Shown here one piece after another: positions 1 to 6,074 of a stretch of DNA of 8,250 bases. Positions within the stretch are counted from its first letter, which is position 1, and every line of letters begins with the position of its first letter. Below the pieces are notes generated by a model that saw only the letters and a program-made list of their open reading frames with translations, made no database searches and was not told the origin of the DNA. The stretch is from contig CALDBJ010000061.1 of assembly GCA_937937835.1 (NCBI GenBank), positions 1 to 8,250 on the forward strand, in the 5' to 3' direction. Made by a program: the position numbers and the translations under genes. Origin of the DNA: an uncultured Collinsella sp. (GTDB lineage Bacteria > Actinomycetota > Coriobacteriia > Coriobacteriales > Coriobacteriaceae).

Positions 1-205
1 CGGCGTAGCGCCATGAACCCTCAACGGCCAGCTTCCTCACGAGCGCGTTGCCCGCACCGCTGATGCCTCCGAGCCGCACGGAGTCGCCCCAGGGGTTGCC
101 GGGGAACCTCCTCGTCACGGCCTCGCCGGTGTCCGCGTCGAGGGCGCAGACGGTGGTCGACCTCAGGTGGACGTCCATCCCGAACGCGGTAGAATACTTT
201 GGCAT
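1..205 (-). pseudogene. IS110-family transposase, internally deleted, runs off the window
   Basis: The reverse strand is open from ATG at 205-203 to the window edge (68 codons). It starts MPKYSTAFGMDVHLRSTTVC, the N-terminal opening of the IS110-family (DEDD-type) transposase fold, including the first catalytic Asp in FGMDVH. From about residue 42 it continues as SVRLGGISGAGNALVRKL and VEGSWRYA, which resembles the C-terminal Transposase_20 region of the same family (G-x-I-x-x-x-GN...R..L.E..W). Family members are normally 300-400 residues with a long middle between these parts, so the core appears to be deleted in frame near residues 38-43 (NPWGDS). GGGAGG at 211-216, 5 nt upstream, supports the start. 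The protein cannot be an active transposase. The alternative, a diverged full protein, is unlikely because both ends match so well. Family assignment is from memory of the motifs, not from a search. Confidence 0.72.
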
Positions 206-313
206 GGGAGCCTCCCAACCTCGTTGCGGCGCGGCTGCGCCTATGGCACTTCGACATCATTGTCGCAGCCCCGACCCGCGGTCACGAGCGGGGGCTCCTG
301 TCTTTTTAGTGCC
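206..313 (-). ncRNA. Structured leader upstream of IS110 transposase, candidate bridge-RNA region
   Basis: Reading the minus strand from 313 to 206, the leader can fold as follows. GGCACT (313-308) pairs with AGTGCC (250-245) and closes a junction. Inside are a GC hairpin AGCCCC/GGGGCT (296-291 with 272-267) and a hairpin CGACA/TGTCG (265-261 with 256-252). Outside are GGCGC/GCGCC (241-237 with 232-228) and GGGAG/CTCCC (216-212 with 210-206), the last overlapping the ribosome binding site. IS110-group elements are known to encode a bridge RNA in the non-coding end next to the transposase start, so the position fits. The loops that would recognise target and donor cannot be assigned here. Alternative: on the plus strand the 267-296 hairpin followed by a T-run at 303-307 could act as an intrinsic terminator. 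Confidence 0.35.
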
Positions 314-344
314 CTCGGATTGGGTCATAGTGTCTGTCCATGAA

Positions 345-350
345 TATACT
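345..350 (+). promoter_or_regulatory. Possible -10 box for deoC
   Basis: TATACT matches five of six bases of the -10 consensus. Upstream, TTGGGTCA (320-327) gives only a partial -35 at 17-19 nt spacing. It would leave a leader of about 120 nt before deoC, with a small hairpin CGTGG/CCACG (419-423 with 438-442) ahead of the ribosome binding site. The promoter call is weak. Confidence 0.25.
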
Positions 351-476
351 TCTAAGGCTAATTTCATACCGCTTGTCGGAATGAGGACGCTGCCCTTGCG
401 TATCGGGCGTACATTGAACGTGGTTTTTCGCGTGAATCCACGAATTGGTTGTCGGTCCTGAACAAGGAGGCCCAGC

Positions 477-1151
477 ATGACGTTTGCCAAACCCATCAAT
501 AAATACATCGACTATATCGATGCCCCCGAGGACACGTTTGAGCAGTATGTCGAGAAGGCGTTAAGGTACAACTTCCGCTGCGTATTTGCGAGCCTGCAGG
601 AGTACGAGACGGGTCGCGCCATGCTCGAGGACTCTGACATCATTCTTGCCGGCGCTATCGACTTTCCCCAGGGCACTATGACGCTTGAGGAGAAGCTTGC
701 GAGGTTTGAGGAATACGCTGCGCGCGGCTTTACCGAGATTGACTACGTTTTGAATCAGGAGTCGGTCGAGAACCGCGATTTTGTTGCCATCGAGCGCGAG
801 ATGACTGCCATTGCTGATTTTTGTCGCGCGCATGGCATCACTGACAAGGTGATCGTCGAGATGTGCAAGCTGGACGGCGACGATGCCGCCAAGCGTCGTG
901 TCTGTGAGATTGCACTGGAGGCTAAGCCGGGATTCCTTAAGACATCGACCGGCAGAAGCTATGGCGGTGCTAAGCTCGAGGACGTGCGGCTGATGCACGA
1001 GGTGCTCGGCGATGCCGTGGCAATCAAGGCTGCGGGCGGTATCCATAATTATGAAGAGGCTTGCGCATTCATCGAGGCCGGCGCCAGCGCGTTGGGTGCA
1101 TCGGCGGGCATCGCGATCGTCGAGGGCGCACCGACGGATGAGCGTCGCTAG
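477..1151 (+). CDS. deoC: DeoC-family deoxyribose-phosphate aldolase
   Basis: 224 residues, the usual length for the family. DeoC cleaves 2-deoxy-D-ribose 5-phosphate to glyceraldehyde 3-phosphate and acetaldehyde in the cytoplasm, in deoxynucleoside salvage. The Schiff-base lysine is K155 in FLKTSTG, the second active-site lysine is K184 in AIKAAGGI, and D89 lies in EIDYVLN, matching the catalytic Asp motif. The C-terminal phosphate-binding loop reads ALGASAGIAIVEG. The start is fixed by a perfect AAGGAGG at 464-470, 6 nt before ATG. The N-terminus is divergent: YIDYIDAPEDTF stands where many DeoC proteins have an IDHTLL-type motif, so a related sugar-phosphate substrate is possible. No nucleoside phosphorylase or deoxyribose transporter is adjacent. 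Next is a phosphatase 149 bp downstream, and no convincing promoter or terminator is seen in between. Confidence 0.87.
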   Translation: MTFAKPINKYIDYIDAPEDTFEQYVEKALRYNFRCVFASLQEYETGRAMLEDSDIILAGAIDFPQGTMTLEEKLARFEEYAARGFTEIDYVLNQESVENRDFVAIEREMTAIADFCRAHGITDKVIVEMCKLDGDDAAKRRVCEIALEAKPGFLKTSTGRSYGGAKLEDVRLMHEVLGDAVAIKAAGGIHNYEEACAFIEAGASALGASAGIAIVEGAPTDERR

Positions 1152-1300
1152 CAGACGTATTTGACCTGAGCGATAAAGCTTCACGACCACGCGCCGTTCA
1201 TGTTCGGGACAATATGACATTTTTCCCGTTGCAAACGGCGCCGCCGTGGGTGTTCTGTATGATGGCTCAGACAAGGCTGTTCAATGACAGGGAGGCATAT

Positions 1301-2143
1301 ATGGCAATCAAAGCCATCGCAATGGATATCGACGGTACGCTTACCAACGACCAAAAGGTCATCAGCCCGCGTACGCGCGAGAAGCTGCTCGCGGCGCAGG
1401 AATCGGGCATCAAGCTCATTCTGGCTTCGGGCCGTCCTGCATGGGGCCTTCGCGCCCTTGGTCAGGAGCTCGACCTTCAGAACCATGATGGTTTGCTGGT
1501 GGCCTTTAACGGCGCTCGCGTCGTCGATGCCCAGACCGATGAGGTGCTGTTCGATCAGGCTATGCCTGCCGACGAATTGCATCGCCTGATTGATCACCTG
1601 CGTAATTTTGATGTGATCCCTATGATTTCGCTCGGTCGCGATCTGCACGTCGAGGACTCGTACCATTGCATGATCACGCTGCCTGACGGCTCGCAGAAGA
1701 ATATCGTCAAGTATGAGCGCGATGCCTGCGACCTTAAGATCCGTGAGGTCGAGAGCTTGCATGAGGTCGTGGATACTTATCCTGTGGACAAGCTGCTGAC
1801 GGCGGGAGACCCGGCCTATCTGCAAGCGCATCACGAGGAGATGTACGCGCCCTTTGCTCAGACGCTTTCGGGTATGTTTACGGCCGATTGGTACTTTGAG
1901 TTTACGGCGCCCGGCATCGACAAGGCTCGCGCGCTCGAGGGCTCCCTGTCCAAGTTAGGTATCGATGCTAGCGAGGTCGTATCGTTTGGCGACGGCCAGA
2001 ACGACAAGTCCATGATTGAGTGGGCCGGCACCGGTGTTGCCATGGGCAACGCCGTCGATGAGGTTAAGGCCGTGGCCCAGATGGTGACCGCCAATAACAA
2101 CGAAGATGGTATTGCAGCGGCGTTGGATAAGCTGCTGGGTTAG
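1301..2143 (+). CDS. Cof-type HAD-superfamily hydrolase (sugar-phosphate phosphatase)
   Basis: 280 residues, a normal length for the Cof/YbiV-like HAD group with a large C2 cap. These cytoplasmic Mg-dependent enzymes dephosphorylate sugar phosphates, flavin mononucleotide or similar small phosphates. All four HAD motifs are present: D9 and D11 in MDIDGTLT, S43 in LASGRP, K208 in GIDKARAL, and D231/D235 in FGDGQNDKSM. The cap lies between about residues 85 and 195. The frame is open further upstream to 1214, but the GGGAGG at 1290-1295, 5 nt before ATG 1301, and the position of the first HAD motif (residues 8-14) both favour 1301. The gene ends at a hairpin terminator. The exact substrate cannot be read from the sequence; the context of sugar-phosphate genes suggests a sugar phosphate. 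Confidence 0.88.
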   Translation: MAIKAIAMDIDGTLTNDQKVISPRTREKLLAAQESGIKLILASGRPAWGLRALGQELDLQNHDGLLVAFNGARVVDAQTDEVLFDQAMPADELHRLIDHLRNFDVIPMISLGRDLHVEDSYHCMITLPDGSQKNIVKYERDACDLKIREVESLHEVVDTYPVDKLLTAGDPAYLQAHHEEMYAPFAQTLSGMFTADWYFEFTAPGIDKARALEGSLSKLGIDASEVVSFGDGQNDKSMIEWAGTGVAMGNAVDEVKAVAQMVTANNNEDGIAAALDKLLG

Positions 2144-2166
2144 AATCGCCGATTAATGCATGGTTC

Positions 2167-2192
2167 GGGCGCCTGCTCGCGGGCGTCCTTTT
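2167..2192 (+). terminator. Intrinsic terminator after the Cof-type phosphatase
   Basis: GGGCGCCTG (2167-2175) pairs with CGGGCGTCC (2180-2188) in a 9-bp stem with two G-T pairs and a CTCG loop, followed directly by TTTTGTT. It sits 23 nt after the stop codon at 2141-2143 and only 15 nt before the next gene's start codon at 2208. No separate promoter is seen after it, so partial read-through is likely needed for the downstream genes. Confidence 0.65.
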
Positions 2193-2207
2193 GTTAGGGA
2201 GGGTGCC

Positions 2208-2867
2208 GTGTCCGCATTTCCGTTTGACGCCGTTATCTTTGACATGGACGGCGTTTTGGTCGACACCGAGTTTTACTATCAAAAGGAACTCGAGAAGTTT
2301 ATCGATTACCTGCAGATTTCTGTGACGCGCGACGAGCTTAATGCGATTGTTGGTTCATCGCACCGTGATTTTCAGCAGGTGCTCGTCGACTGGCATGAGC
2401 GTGCGGGTTTGGGCAAGCTCAGCGTCGAGGCTGCCGAGGCACGCTATGAGGTGTGGGCGAGCGCGTATTCCTGCGACTATAGAAAACTGCTCAACCCCGG
2501 CGTTGCCGAGACGCTGGCGGGGCTGAAAGAACGTGGGGTTCGCGTTGCGCTGGCATCGTCGTCGCCTCTCAACAATATCGAAGAGGTGCTGGGTACCTGC
2601 GGCATTCGCGAATACTTTGAGTTTTTGGTCTCGGGCGAGCAGTTCAAGCGCAGCAAGCCCGATCCTGATATCTATCTGCATGCCATAGATCGTTTAGGAT
2701 TGCCTGCGGATCGCTGTTGCTGCGTGGAAGACTCTCTGTATGGCATTACCGCAGGTAAGCGCGCCGGTCTGACAGTAATCGCCAAGCGCGAGGAGCGCTT
2801 TGGCTTTAGCCAGGATTCCGCGGATAAGATTATCGACCAGTTGCCGGACCTGCTGGAACTCGCGTAG
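2208..2867 (+). CDS. HAD-IA family hydrolase, beta-phosphoglucomutase-like
   Basis: 219 residues from a GTG start. The four HAD motifs are FDMDGVLVDTE (D12, D14), ASSSP (S117-S119), SKPDPDIY (K150) and CVEDSLYGI (E174, D175). The helical cap occupies roughly residues 20-90. This pattern fits the beta-phosphoglucomutase/phosphatase-like branch: cytoplasmic Mg-dependent phosphatases or mutases acting on sugar phosphates. An upstream in-frame ATG at 2160 would add 16 residues, but that part is encoded through the terminator hairpin. GTG at 2208 has AGGGAGGG at 2196-2203, 4 nt upstream, and is preferred. It is followed after 60 bp by the FrlD-like kinase with no terminator, so the two are probably co-transcribed. 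Mutase versus phosphatase cannot be decided from sequence alone. Confidence 0.86.
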   Translation: MSAFPFDAVIFDMDGVLVDTEFYYQKELEKFIDYLQISVTRDELNAIVGSSHRDFQQVLVDWHERAGLGKLSVEAAEARYEVWASAYSCDYRKLLNPGVAETLAGLKERGVRVALASSSPLNNIEEVLGTCGIREYFEFLVSGEQFKRSKPDPDIYLHAIDRLGLPADRCCCVEDSLYGITAGKRAGLTVIAKREERFGFSQDSADKIIDQLPDLLELA

Positions 2868-2927
2868 ATTCTGGGCGGTACTGCTGTCACAACACTGGCC
2901 CCGTTGGCGTAAGAGAGGGACGACGCT

Positions 2928-3791
2928 ATGACATTCAACGTTAACGCTCTTGGGTTTGGCGACAACGTCGTCGACCGCTACGAGCATATTCACACGATGT
3001 ATCCGGGTGGCAACGCGGTGAACTTTGCCGTGTATGCCAAGAAATGCGGAGCCGCGCGCTCCGCGTATATGGGCATCTTTGGTAATGACGCTGCTGCCGA
3101 GCATGTGATCGCGAGTCTTGAGGATGAGGACGTTGAACTTGCCAAGTGCAAGCAGCTTATCGGCGAGAACGGTGCGGCACGCGTTACTGTAGTTGATGGC
3201 GATCGTATATTTCTGGGGTCTAACGAGGGTGGCATCCGTGGTGATGCGCGCTAAGTGCTCGACCGTTTTGATCTGGCGTATATGAAACAGTTTGATGTGG
3301 TCCATTCGGGTAACTACTGCTTTACCGAGCGTGAGCTGCCTAAGCTGAAGTCAGCGGGTATTACCGTTTCGTTTGACTTCTCGGATGATTCGACCGACGA
3401 GTACTACGAACAGATTGCTCCCTACGTTGACTTCGCGTTCTTTAGCGCAGCAGACGCCGCGAGCGAGGACGGGATTCGCGAGCGTCTGGCATGGGTGAAG
3501 AGCCTGGGTCCGCGTTTTGTATCGGCCACGGCTGGCGCTGAGGGCTGCATTGCCTATGACGGCGAGCGTTACTATCGTCAGCGTGCCAAGCCTGTGGCAG
3601 ACATGAAGGACACCATGGGTGCGGGCGACTCGTTCCTGACTTCGTTTCTGATGTGCTATCTCGATTCCGCCAAGCGTGGCGAGGATGGTGCCGAGGCCGT
3701 CGAGCGCGCACTCGACTTTGCGGCGGGGTTTGCTTCGACCGTATGCGGTATGGAAGGCTCCTGGGGCCATGGAGCGCCAATTTCCGAATAG
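2928..3791 (+). pseudogene. frlD: PfkB-family (fructoselysine 6-kinase-like) kinase with in-frame stop
   Basis: The frame from ATG 2928 (purine-rich GAGAGGGA at 2912-2919 upstream) runs 108 codons to TAA at 3252-3254. It then continues in the same frame from GTG 3255 to the stop at 3789-3791. Joined, it gives about 287 residues with a full PfkB/ribokinase fold: GDNVVD (11-16), glycine motif PGGNAVNFAVY (26-36), FDFSD (149-153), DFAFFSA (168-174) and DTMGAGDSF (228-236) with catalytic base D234. These features match E. coli FrlD, which phosphorylates fructoselysine; related PfkB sugar kinases remain possible. No FrlB-type deglycase is in the window. The stop separates the sugar-binding half from the ATP/catalytic half. 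Family likeness continues undisturbed after it, so the mutation looks recent, or is a sequencing error. Re-initiation at the adjacent GTG could yield two fragments. Confidence 0.8.
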
Positions 3792-3835
3792 GTGAGCAGT
3801 CCCGGGGAGCTGTATTGGTGCCTTCCCGTGACTCG

Positions 3836-3865
3836 GTGGTCAAAAAAAGCCAAATATGAGTACTG
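3836..3865 (+). repeat. Left terminal inverted repeat of the 230-bp element
   Basis: It begins GTGGTC followed by A7 and ends CAAATATGAGTACTG. It is the inverted match of 4036-4065; the two differences are at the end of the A-run (A versus C) and two bases later (C versus T). Confidence 0.85.
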
Positions 3866-4035
3866 TGACTAATTTAGTCGCAGCAAAATCGACCCCTTCA
3901 GACGTGATTTGAGCGTTTGGAGGGGTTTAAGATTGCGAAAATACAGGATGAGTGACTGTGAAAGTGTTAGTTAATGGACAATCGTAGATTAATCTGGTGG
4001 CCGGAAAGCTCAAAGTAATGTATCCATTTCGCTAG

Positions 4036-4065
4036 CAGTACTCATATTTGACGTTTTTTGACCAC
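4036..4065 (-). repeat. Right terminal inverted repeat of the 230-bp element
   Basis: On the plus strand it begins CAGTACTCATATTTG and ends T6-GACCAC, pairing with the left arm over 30 bp. The T6 run here (4054-4059), and the T7 run of the left arm on the opposite strand, would place T-tracts in the transcript on either strand. Confidence 0.85.
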
Positions 4066-4070
4066 AGGGG

Positions 4071-4853
4071 TCAGCGAAGGCTAAAAACAGAGCGTGCATT
4101 TGCTAAAACCGCTGACTCAATATGCTTTGCGTCACAGTTTTTGAGTGAGGCGATGCGTTCTGAGGTCCATGCAAGCGATCTGATGAGCGACTGCGCGCTT
4201 GTTTCTGTGTTTGGCTCGGTCGGCGCATCGGTCTCGAGCAGTAAACGGTCGAGTGGAATCTGTCGTGCGTATTCGCGTCCTCGTTTGGACGCGAGCATGC
4301 GTTCGTTGACAGAAAAATAGCAGCCCGCATTACGCGCGCGGACGAGCTCGTCTGAGGTGCCGCTAAACCAGTGGAAGATGATAGCGGGGGAGTCGGGGTT
4401 TGGGATGAGTAGCCCGTGCGATTCTAGGGCGTCCAGCGCAGTTCCTGCCGAACGAACGGCGTGAATTGATATCACGCGCCCGGCAAGAGGACGCTGCACG
4501 AGCACATCGCAGAGCCGGTCAAGTGCCTGTATTTGCAGCGACTCGCTTCCGGCAAAGCGCTCGGAAAAGTCGAGTCCGACTTCGCCGATGTGGCGCTCTT
4601 GGGCGGTAACTTCGCAAAGCAGATCGACTTCGGTAGAACCACAGCGGCCGTCGGCGAGCCACCAGGGGTGAAGCCCAATGCCGGCGATGATGCCTGGTTG
4701 GCGACGGGCACGCTCGTTTGCGGCCGAAAAGTCGCGTGGATCGACGCCGCAATCAAATAGACCCAAGCCCAGTGCCGTCGCCTCATCGGCAACGGCGTCC
4801 GGGTGAGCCATTAAATCAAGATGGCAGTGTGCATCAATTAACTGGGGCCCCAT
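4071..4853 (-). CDS. TatD-family metal-dependent hydrolase (DNase-like)
   Basis: 260 residues from ATG 4853, the usual TatD length of about 260. The TIM-barrel metallohydrolase motifs are in order: DAHCHLD (H9, H11), GLHPWW (60-65), the metal-bridging Glu E91 in GEVGLDF, H131 in SIHAVRS, H161 in IFHWFSG and D209 in LLETDAP. TatD proteins are cytoplasmic metal-dependent nucleases (3'-5' exonuclease and related activities); the real substrate of this member is unknown. A GTG at 4868, overlapping the tcdA stop by one base, would add five residues. ATG 4853 is chosen because GGAG lies 9 nt upstream and the first metal motif then sits at the usual distance from the N-terminus. It lies directly downstream of tcdA in the same direction, evidently one transcript. 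The right repeat of the 230-bp element lies 5 bp beyond its stop. Confidence 0.88.
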   Translation of the reverse strand: MGPQLIDAHCHLDLMAHPDAVADEATALGLGLFDCGVDPRDFSAANERARRQPGIIAGIGLHPWWLADGRCGSTEVDLLCEVTAQERHIGEVGLDFSERFAGSESLQIQALDRLCDVLVQRPLAGRVISIHAVRSAGTALDALESHGLLIPNPDSPAIIFHWFSGTSDELVRARNAGCYFSVNERMLASKRGREYARQIPLDRLLLETDAPTEPNTETSAQSLIRSLAWTSERIASLKNCDAKHIESAVLANARSVFSLR

Positions 4854-4867
4854 CTCGGCGCGCTCCA

Positions 4868-5662
4868 CTAGTCTAGGCGCTGGCCATCGGCGCGCACGCG
4901 TTCGGTACCACGCCCACTGATCTGGCGGATAACCTCGCCGGCGATCATCTGGCCCATGATGGGCGGCATAAAGCTGGCGGTGCCCAACTCGGTACGCTCG
5001 TGGATATTGGACGGGTCGCGGGGTTGGGTCTTAACCGATTCCTCGCAGCTAAACAGCACGTGCAGGCTCTTGATTCCGCGCTTCTTGCATTCTTTGCGCA
5101 TGATGCGGCTCATGGGGTCACGTACCGTATCGAAGATGTCGGCAAAGCGGAGGCACTCGGGATGGAGCTTGTTGGCCCCGCCCATGGAGCTAACCAAACG
5201 GATGTCGTGGTCCTGAGCATATTTGGCAATGGTGAGCTTGGCCGAGATGGTGTCGATGGCGTCGACGACGTAGTCGAGCTTGCCGTCCGTCTGCTCCAAA
5301 ACGCTCGCAAAGAACTCGTCGATGTTATCGCTCAACAGGTATTCAGTTCGCTTGATGACGGTGGCGGCAGGATTGATATCGTGGATCATGGCCTCCATCA
5401 CGTCAACCTTGCGCTTGCCGACGGTGCTGTGAAAGGCGATGGCCTGGCGATTGATATTGCTGGGCGCGATGATGTCCTTATCCAGAATGACGAAATGTCC
5501 GATGCCGCCGCGGGCGAGTGCCTCGCAGCAGTTGGAGCCCACGCCTCCGCAGCCGAGCACCAGTACCGTAGCATCGGCGAGCTTGTCGAGTGCCTCGCGG
5601 CCCATGATGATTTCGAGCTTGGTATCGCGCGTCTCGACGAGAGCAGTAGCGTTTTCGGTCAT
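4868..5662 (-). CDS. tcdA: tRNA threonylcarbamoyladenosine dehydratase TcdA (ThiF/E1-like)
   Basis: 264 residues, close to E. coli TcdA (268). TcdA uses ATP to cyclise t6A at position 37 of ANN-decoding tRNAs into ct6A, in the cytoplasm. The E1-like Rossmann nucleotide site is VLGCGGVGS (35-43). D61 ends the second strand (VILDKD), N71/R72 lie in SNINRQ, K85 follows, and VVDAID (132-137) with SSMGGANKL (158-166) are typical of the TcdA/YgdL branch rather than ThiF or MoeB. No paired zinc-binding CxxC motif of the MoeB type is seen. Two ATGs lie close together at 5668 and 5662. The GGAGG at 5673-5669 touches the first and is 6 nt from the second, so 5662 is chosen. It heads a probable tcdA-tatD operon. 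Confidence 0.92.
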   Translation of the reverse strand: MTENATALVETRDTKLEIIMGREALDKLADATVLVLGCGGVGSNCCEALARGGIGHFVILDKDIIAPSNINRQAIAFHSTVGKRKVDVMEAMIHDINPAATVIKRTEYLLSDNIDEFFASVLEQTDGKLDYVVDAIDTISAKLTIAKYAQDHDIRLVSSMGGANKLHPECLRFADIFDTVRDPMSRIMRKECKKRGIKSLHVLFSCEESVKTQPRDPSNIHERTELGTASFMPPIMGQMIAGEVIRQISGRGTERVRADGQRLD

Positions 5663-5706
5663 AGACATCCTCCGATGGGGAAGCGAATCGTGTTTTAGCT
5701 ATCGTC

Positions 5707-5712
5707 ATTATA
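5707..5712 (-). promoter_or_regulatory. -10 box upstream of tcdA
   Basis: On the minus strand this is a perfect TATAAT, 44 nt upstream of the tcdA start at 5662. The -35 region is poor (CTCAAA at 18 nt or TCAAAT at 17 nt spacing). Confidence 0.5.
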
Positions 5713-5870
5713 GGTATTATCGCGATTTCATTTGAGCCCTTGGGGTTTGTTGAAATGGGATCGGGATTCGCATAAGATTGAAGCAGATGGCACCCGTTGC
5801 AGCGGGTTGGCCAACTCCGAAACACGTTTATGGCGTGAGAAGTGGCCGTCTTCGCATTACGCGGGGGCGG

Positions 5871-5957
5871 CTATTTCATTCGACCTCCAATGTGGATGCC
5901 GAGCTCCACAGCCGCGATTACAAGCAATAACAACGTCAGGACATCGTCAATACTCAT
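5871..5957 (-). CDS. 28-residue single-pass membrane peptide, holin-like toxin type
   Basis: ATG at 5957-5955 to TAG at 5873-5871 encodes 28 residues. It has a short acidic start (MSIDDV), a hydrophobic span of about 17 residues (LTLLLLVIAAVELGI and onward) and a basic end (GGRMK). AAGGAG at 5970-5965 lies 7 nt upstream, an ideal ribosome binding site, which argues for real translation. The layout resembles the very small putative holin-like or type I toxins (Hol_Tox, TxpA-like) common in Gram-positive bacteria. Similarity at this length is suggestive only. It is divergent from the SdpR/SdpI operon with about 166 bp between start codons, and 202 bp lie between it and tcdA. Alternatives are a regulatory membrane peptide or a signalling peptide. 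No antisense RNA could be identified by eye. Confidence 0.55.
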   Translation of the reverse strand: MSIDDVLTLLLLVIAAVELGIHIGGRMK

Positions 5958-6008
5958 AGTCCATCTCCTTCTTGGGTAGAGGGAGCTGGCCCATCTGCTT
6001 CAACTTCC

Positions 6009-6014
6009 ATTGTA
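6009..6014 (-). promoter_or_regulatory. Possible -10 box for the 28-residue peptide
   Basis: On the minus strand TACAAT matches five of six -10 bases, about 52 nt upstream of the peptide start. The -35 at 17 nt spacing (TAGAAC) matches only three of six and falls in the shared region carrying the dyads. Confidence 0.3.
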
Positions 6015-6037
6015 ACTAAACACGAACGAATGTTCTA

Positions 6038-6074
6038 TAGATGTTACTGTATTAGACAGTTAGACAAACATCTA
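6038..6074. promoter_or_regulatory. Operator-like dyads in the shared upstream region
   Basis: TAGATGTT (6038-6045) and AACATCTA (6067-6074) form a perfect 8-bp inverted repeat 21 bp apart. Nested in it are ACTGT/ACAGT (6046-6050 with 6056-6060), TTAGA/TCTAA (6060-6064 with 6071-6075) and a direct repeat TTAGACA (6052-6058, 6060-6066). The palindrome TCTATAGA (6034-6041) is adjacent. The right arm overlaps the start of the spacer next to the -35 of the sdpRI promoter, as expected for an ArsR-family autorepressor site. Binding by SdpR is inferred. Confidence 0.5.

Larger units (their letters stand above)
1..313 (-). mobile_element. End of an IS110-like element (deletion derivative)
   Basis: The segment holds the start of the deleted IS110-type transposase and its GC-rich leader. 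Composition changes from GC-rich (about 1-300) to AT-richer after about 303, where a TTTTT run begins, so the element's left end probably lies near 300-315. The true boundary is not visible: IS110 elements usually lack terminal inverted repeats and often make no target duplication. The rest of the element lies outside the window on the left. It sits divergent to the deoC gene, whose start is about 160 bp further right. Confidence 0.5.
3836..4065. mobile_element. 230-bp non-coding element with 30-bp terminal inverted repeats (MITE-like)
   Basis: The ends at 3836-3865 and 4036-4065 are inverted copies matching at 28 of 30 positions. The 170-bp interior is AT-richer than the flanking genes and holds no credible reading frame, but has inner symmetries. 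GACTAA-T-TTAGTC is at 3867-3879. A hairpin of ACCCCTTCAGACG (3892-3904) with CGTTTGGAGGGGT (3914-3926) is 13 bp with two G-T pairs. A palindrome AGATTAATCT is at 3986-3995. It fills the gap between the convergent kinase and TatD genes and ends 5 bp from the tatD-family stop codon. No clear target-site duplication is seen. It may be a transposon-derived miniature element or a dispersed structured repeat, and as RNA it could serve as a two-way terminator. The mobile label is inference. Confidence 0.55.

Noticed and set aside
48..461. 137-codon plus-strand frame over the IS110 remnant
   Set aside because: It spans the antisense of the transposase and the structured leader, and its translation looks random.
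1226..1238. Hairpin CCGTT-GCA-AACGG as a terminator after deoC
   Set aside because: The T-run precedes rather than follows the stem on the plus strand, and the stem is only 5 bp.
561..1274. Long open frame on the minus strand opposite deoC
   Set aside because: The DeoC motifs and strong ribosome binding site are on the plus strand; the reverse frame shows no recognisable motif.
1214..1300. Longer N-terminus for the Cof-type phosphatase
   Set aside because: The extra 29 residues fall before the normal HAD start, and the good ribosome binding site belongs to ATG 1301.
3252..3260. Frameshift or programmed frameshifting in the kinase
   Set aside because: Both halves are in the same frame, so the break is a simple stop codon, not a shift.
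5000..5698. Long open frame on the plus strand opposite tcdA
   Set aside because: It mirrors the codons of tcdA on the other strand, has no family-like motifs and no ribosome binding site; a shadow of a GC-rich gene.
5713..5870. RNA gene or further small gene between tcdA and the small peptide
   Set aside because: Only short symmetric runs are seen (for example ACCCG/CGGGT at 5792-5807, CACG/CGTG near 5823-5836), with no T-tract, promoter or start site strong enough to call.
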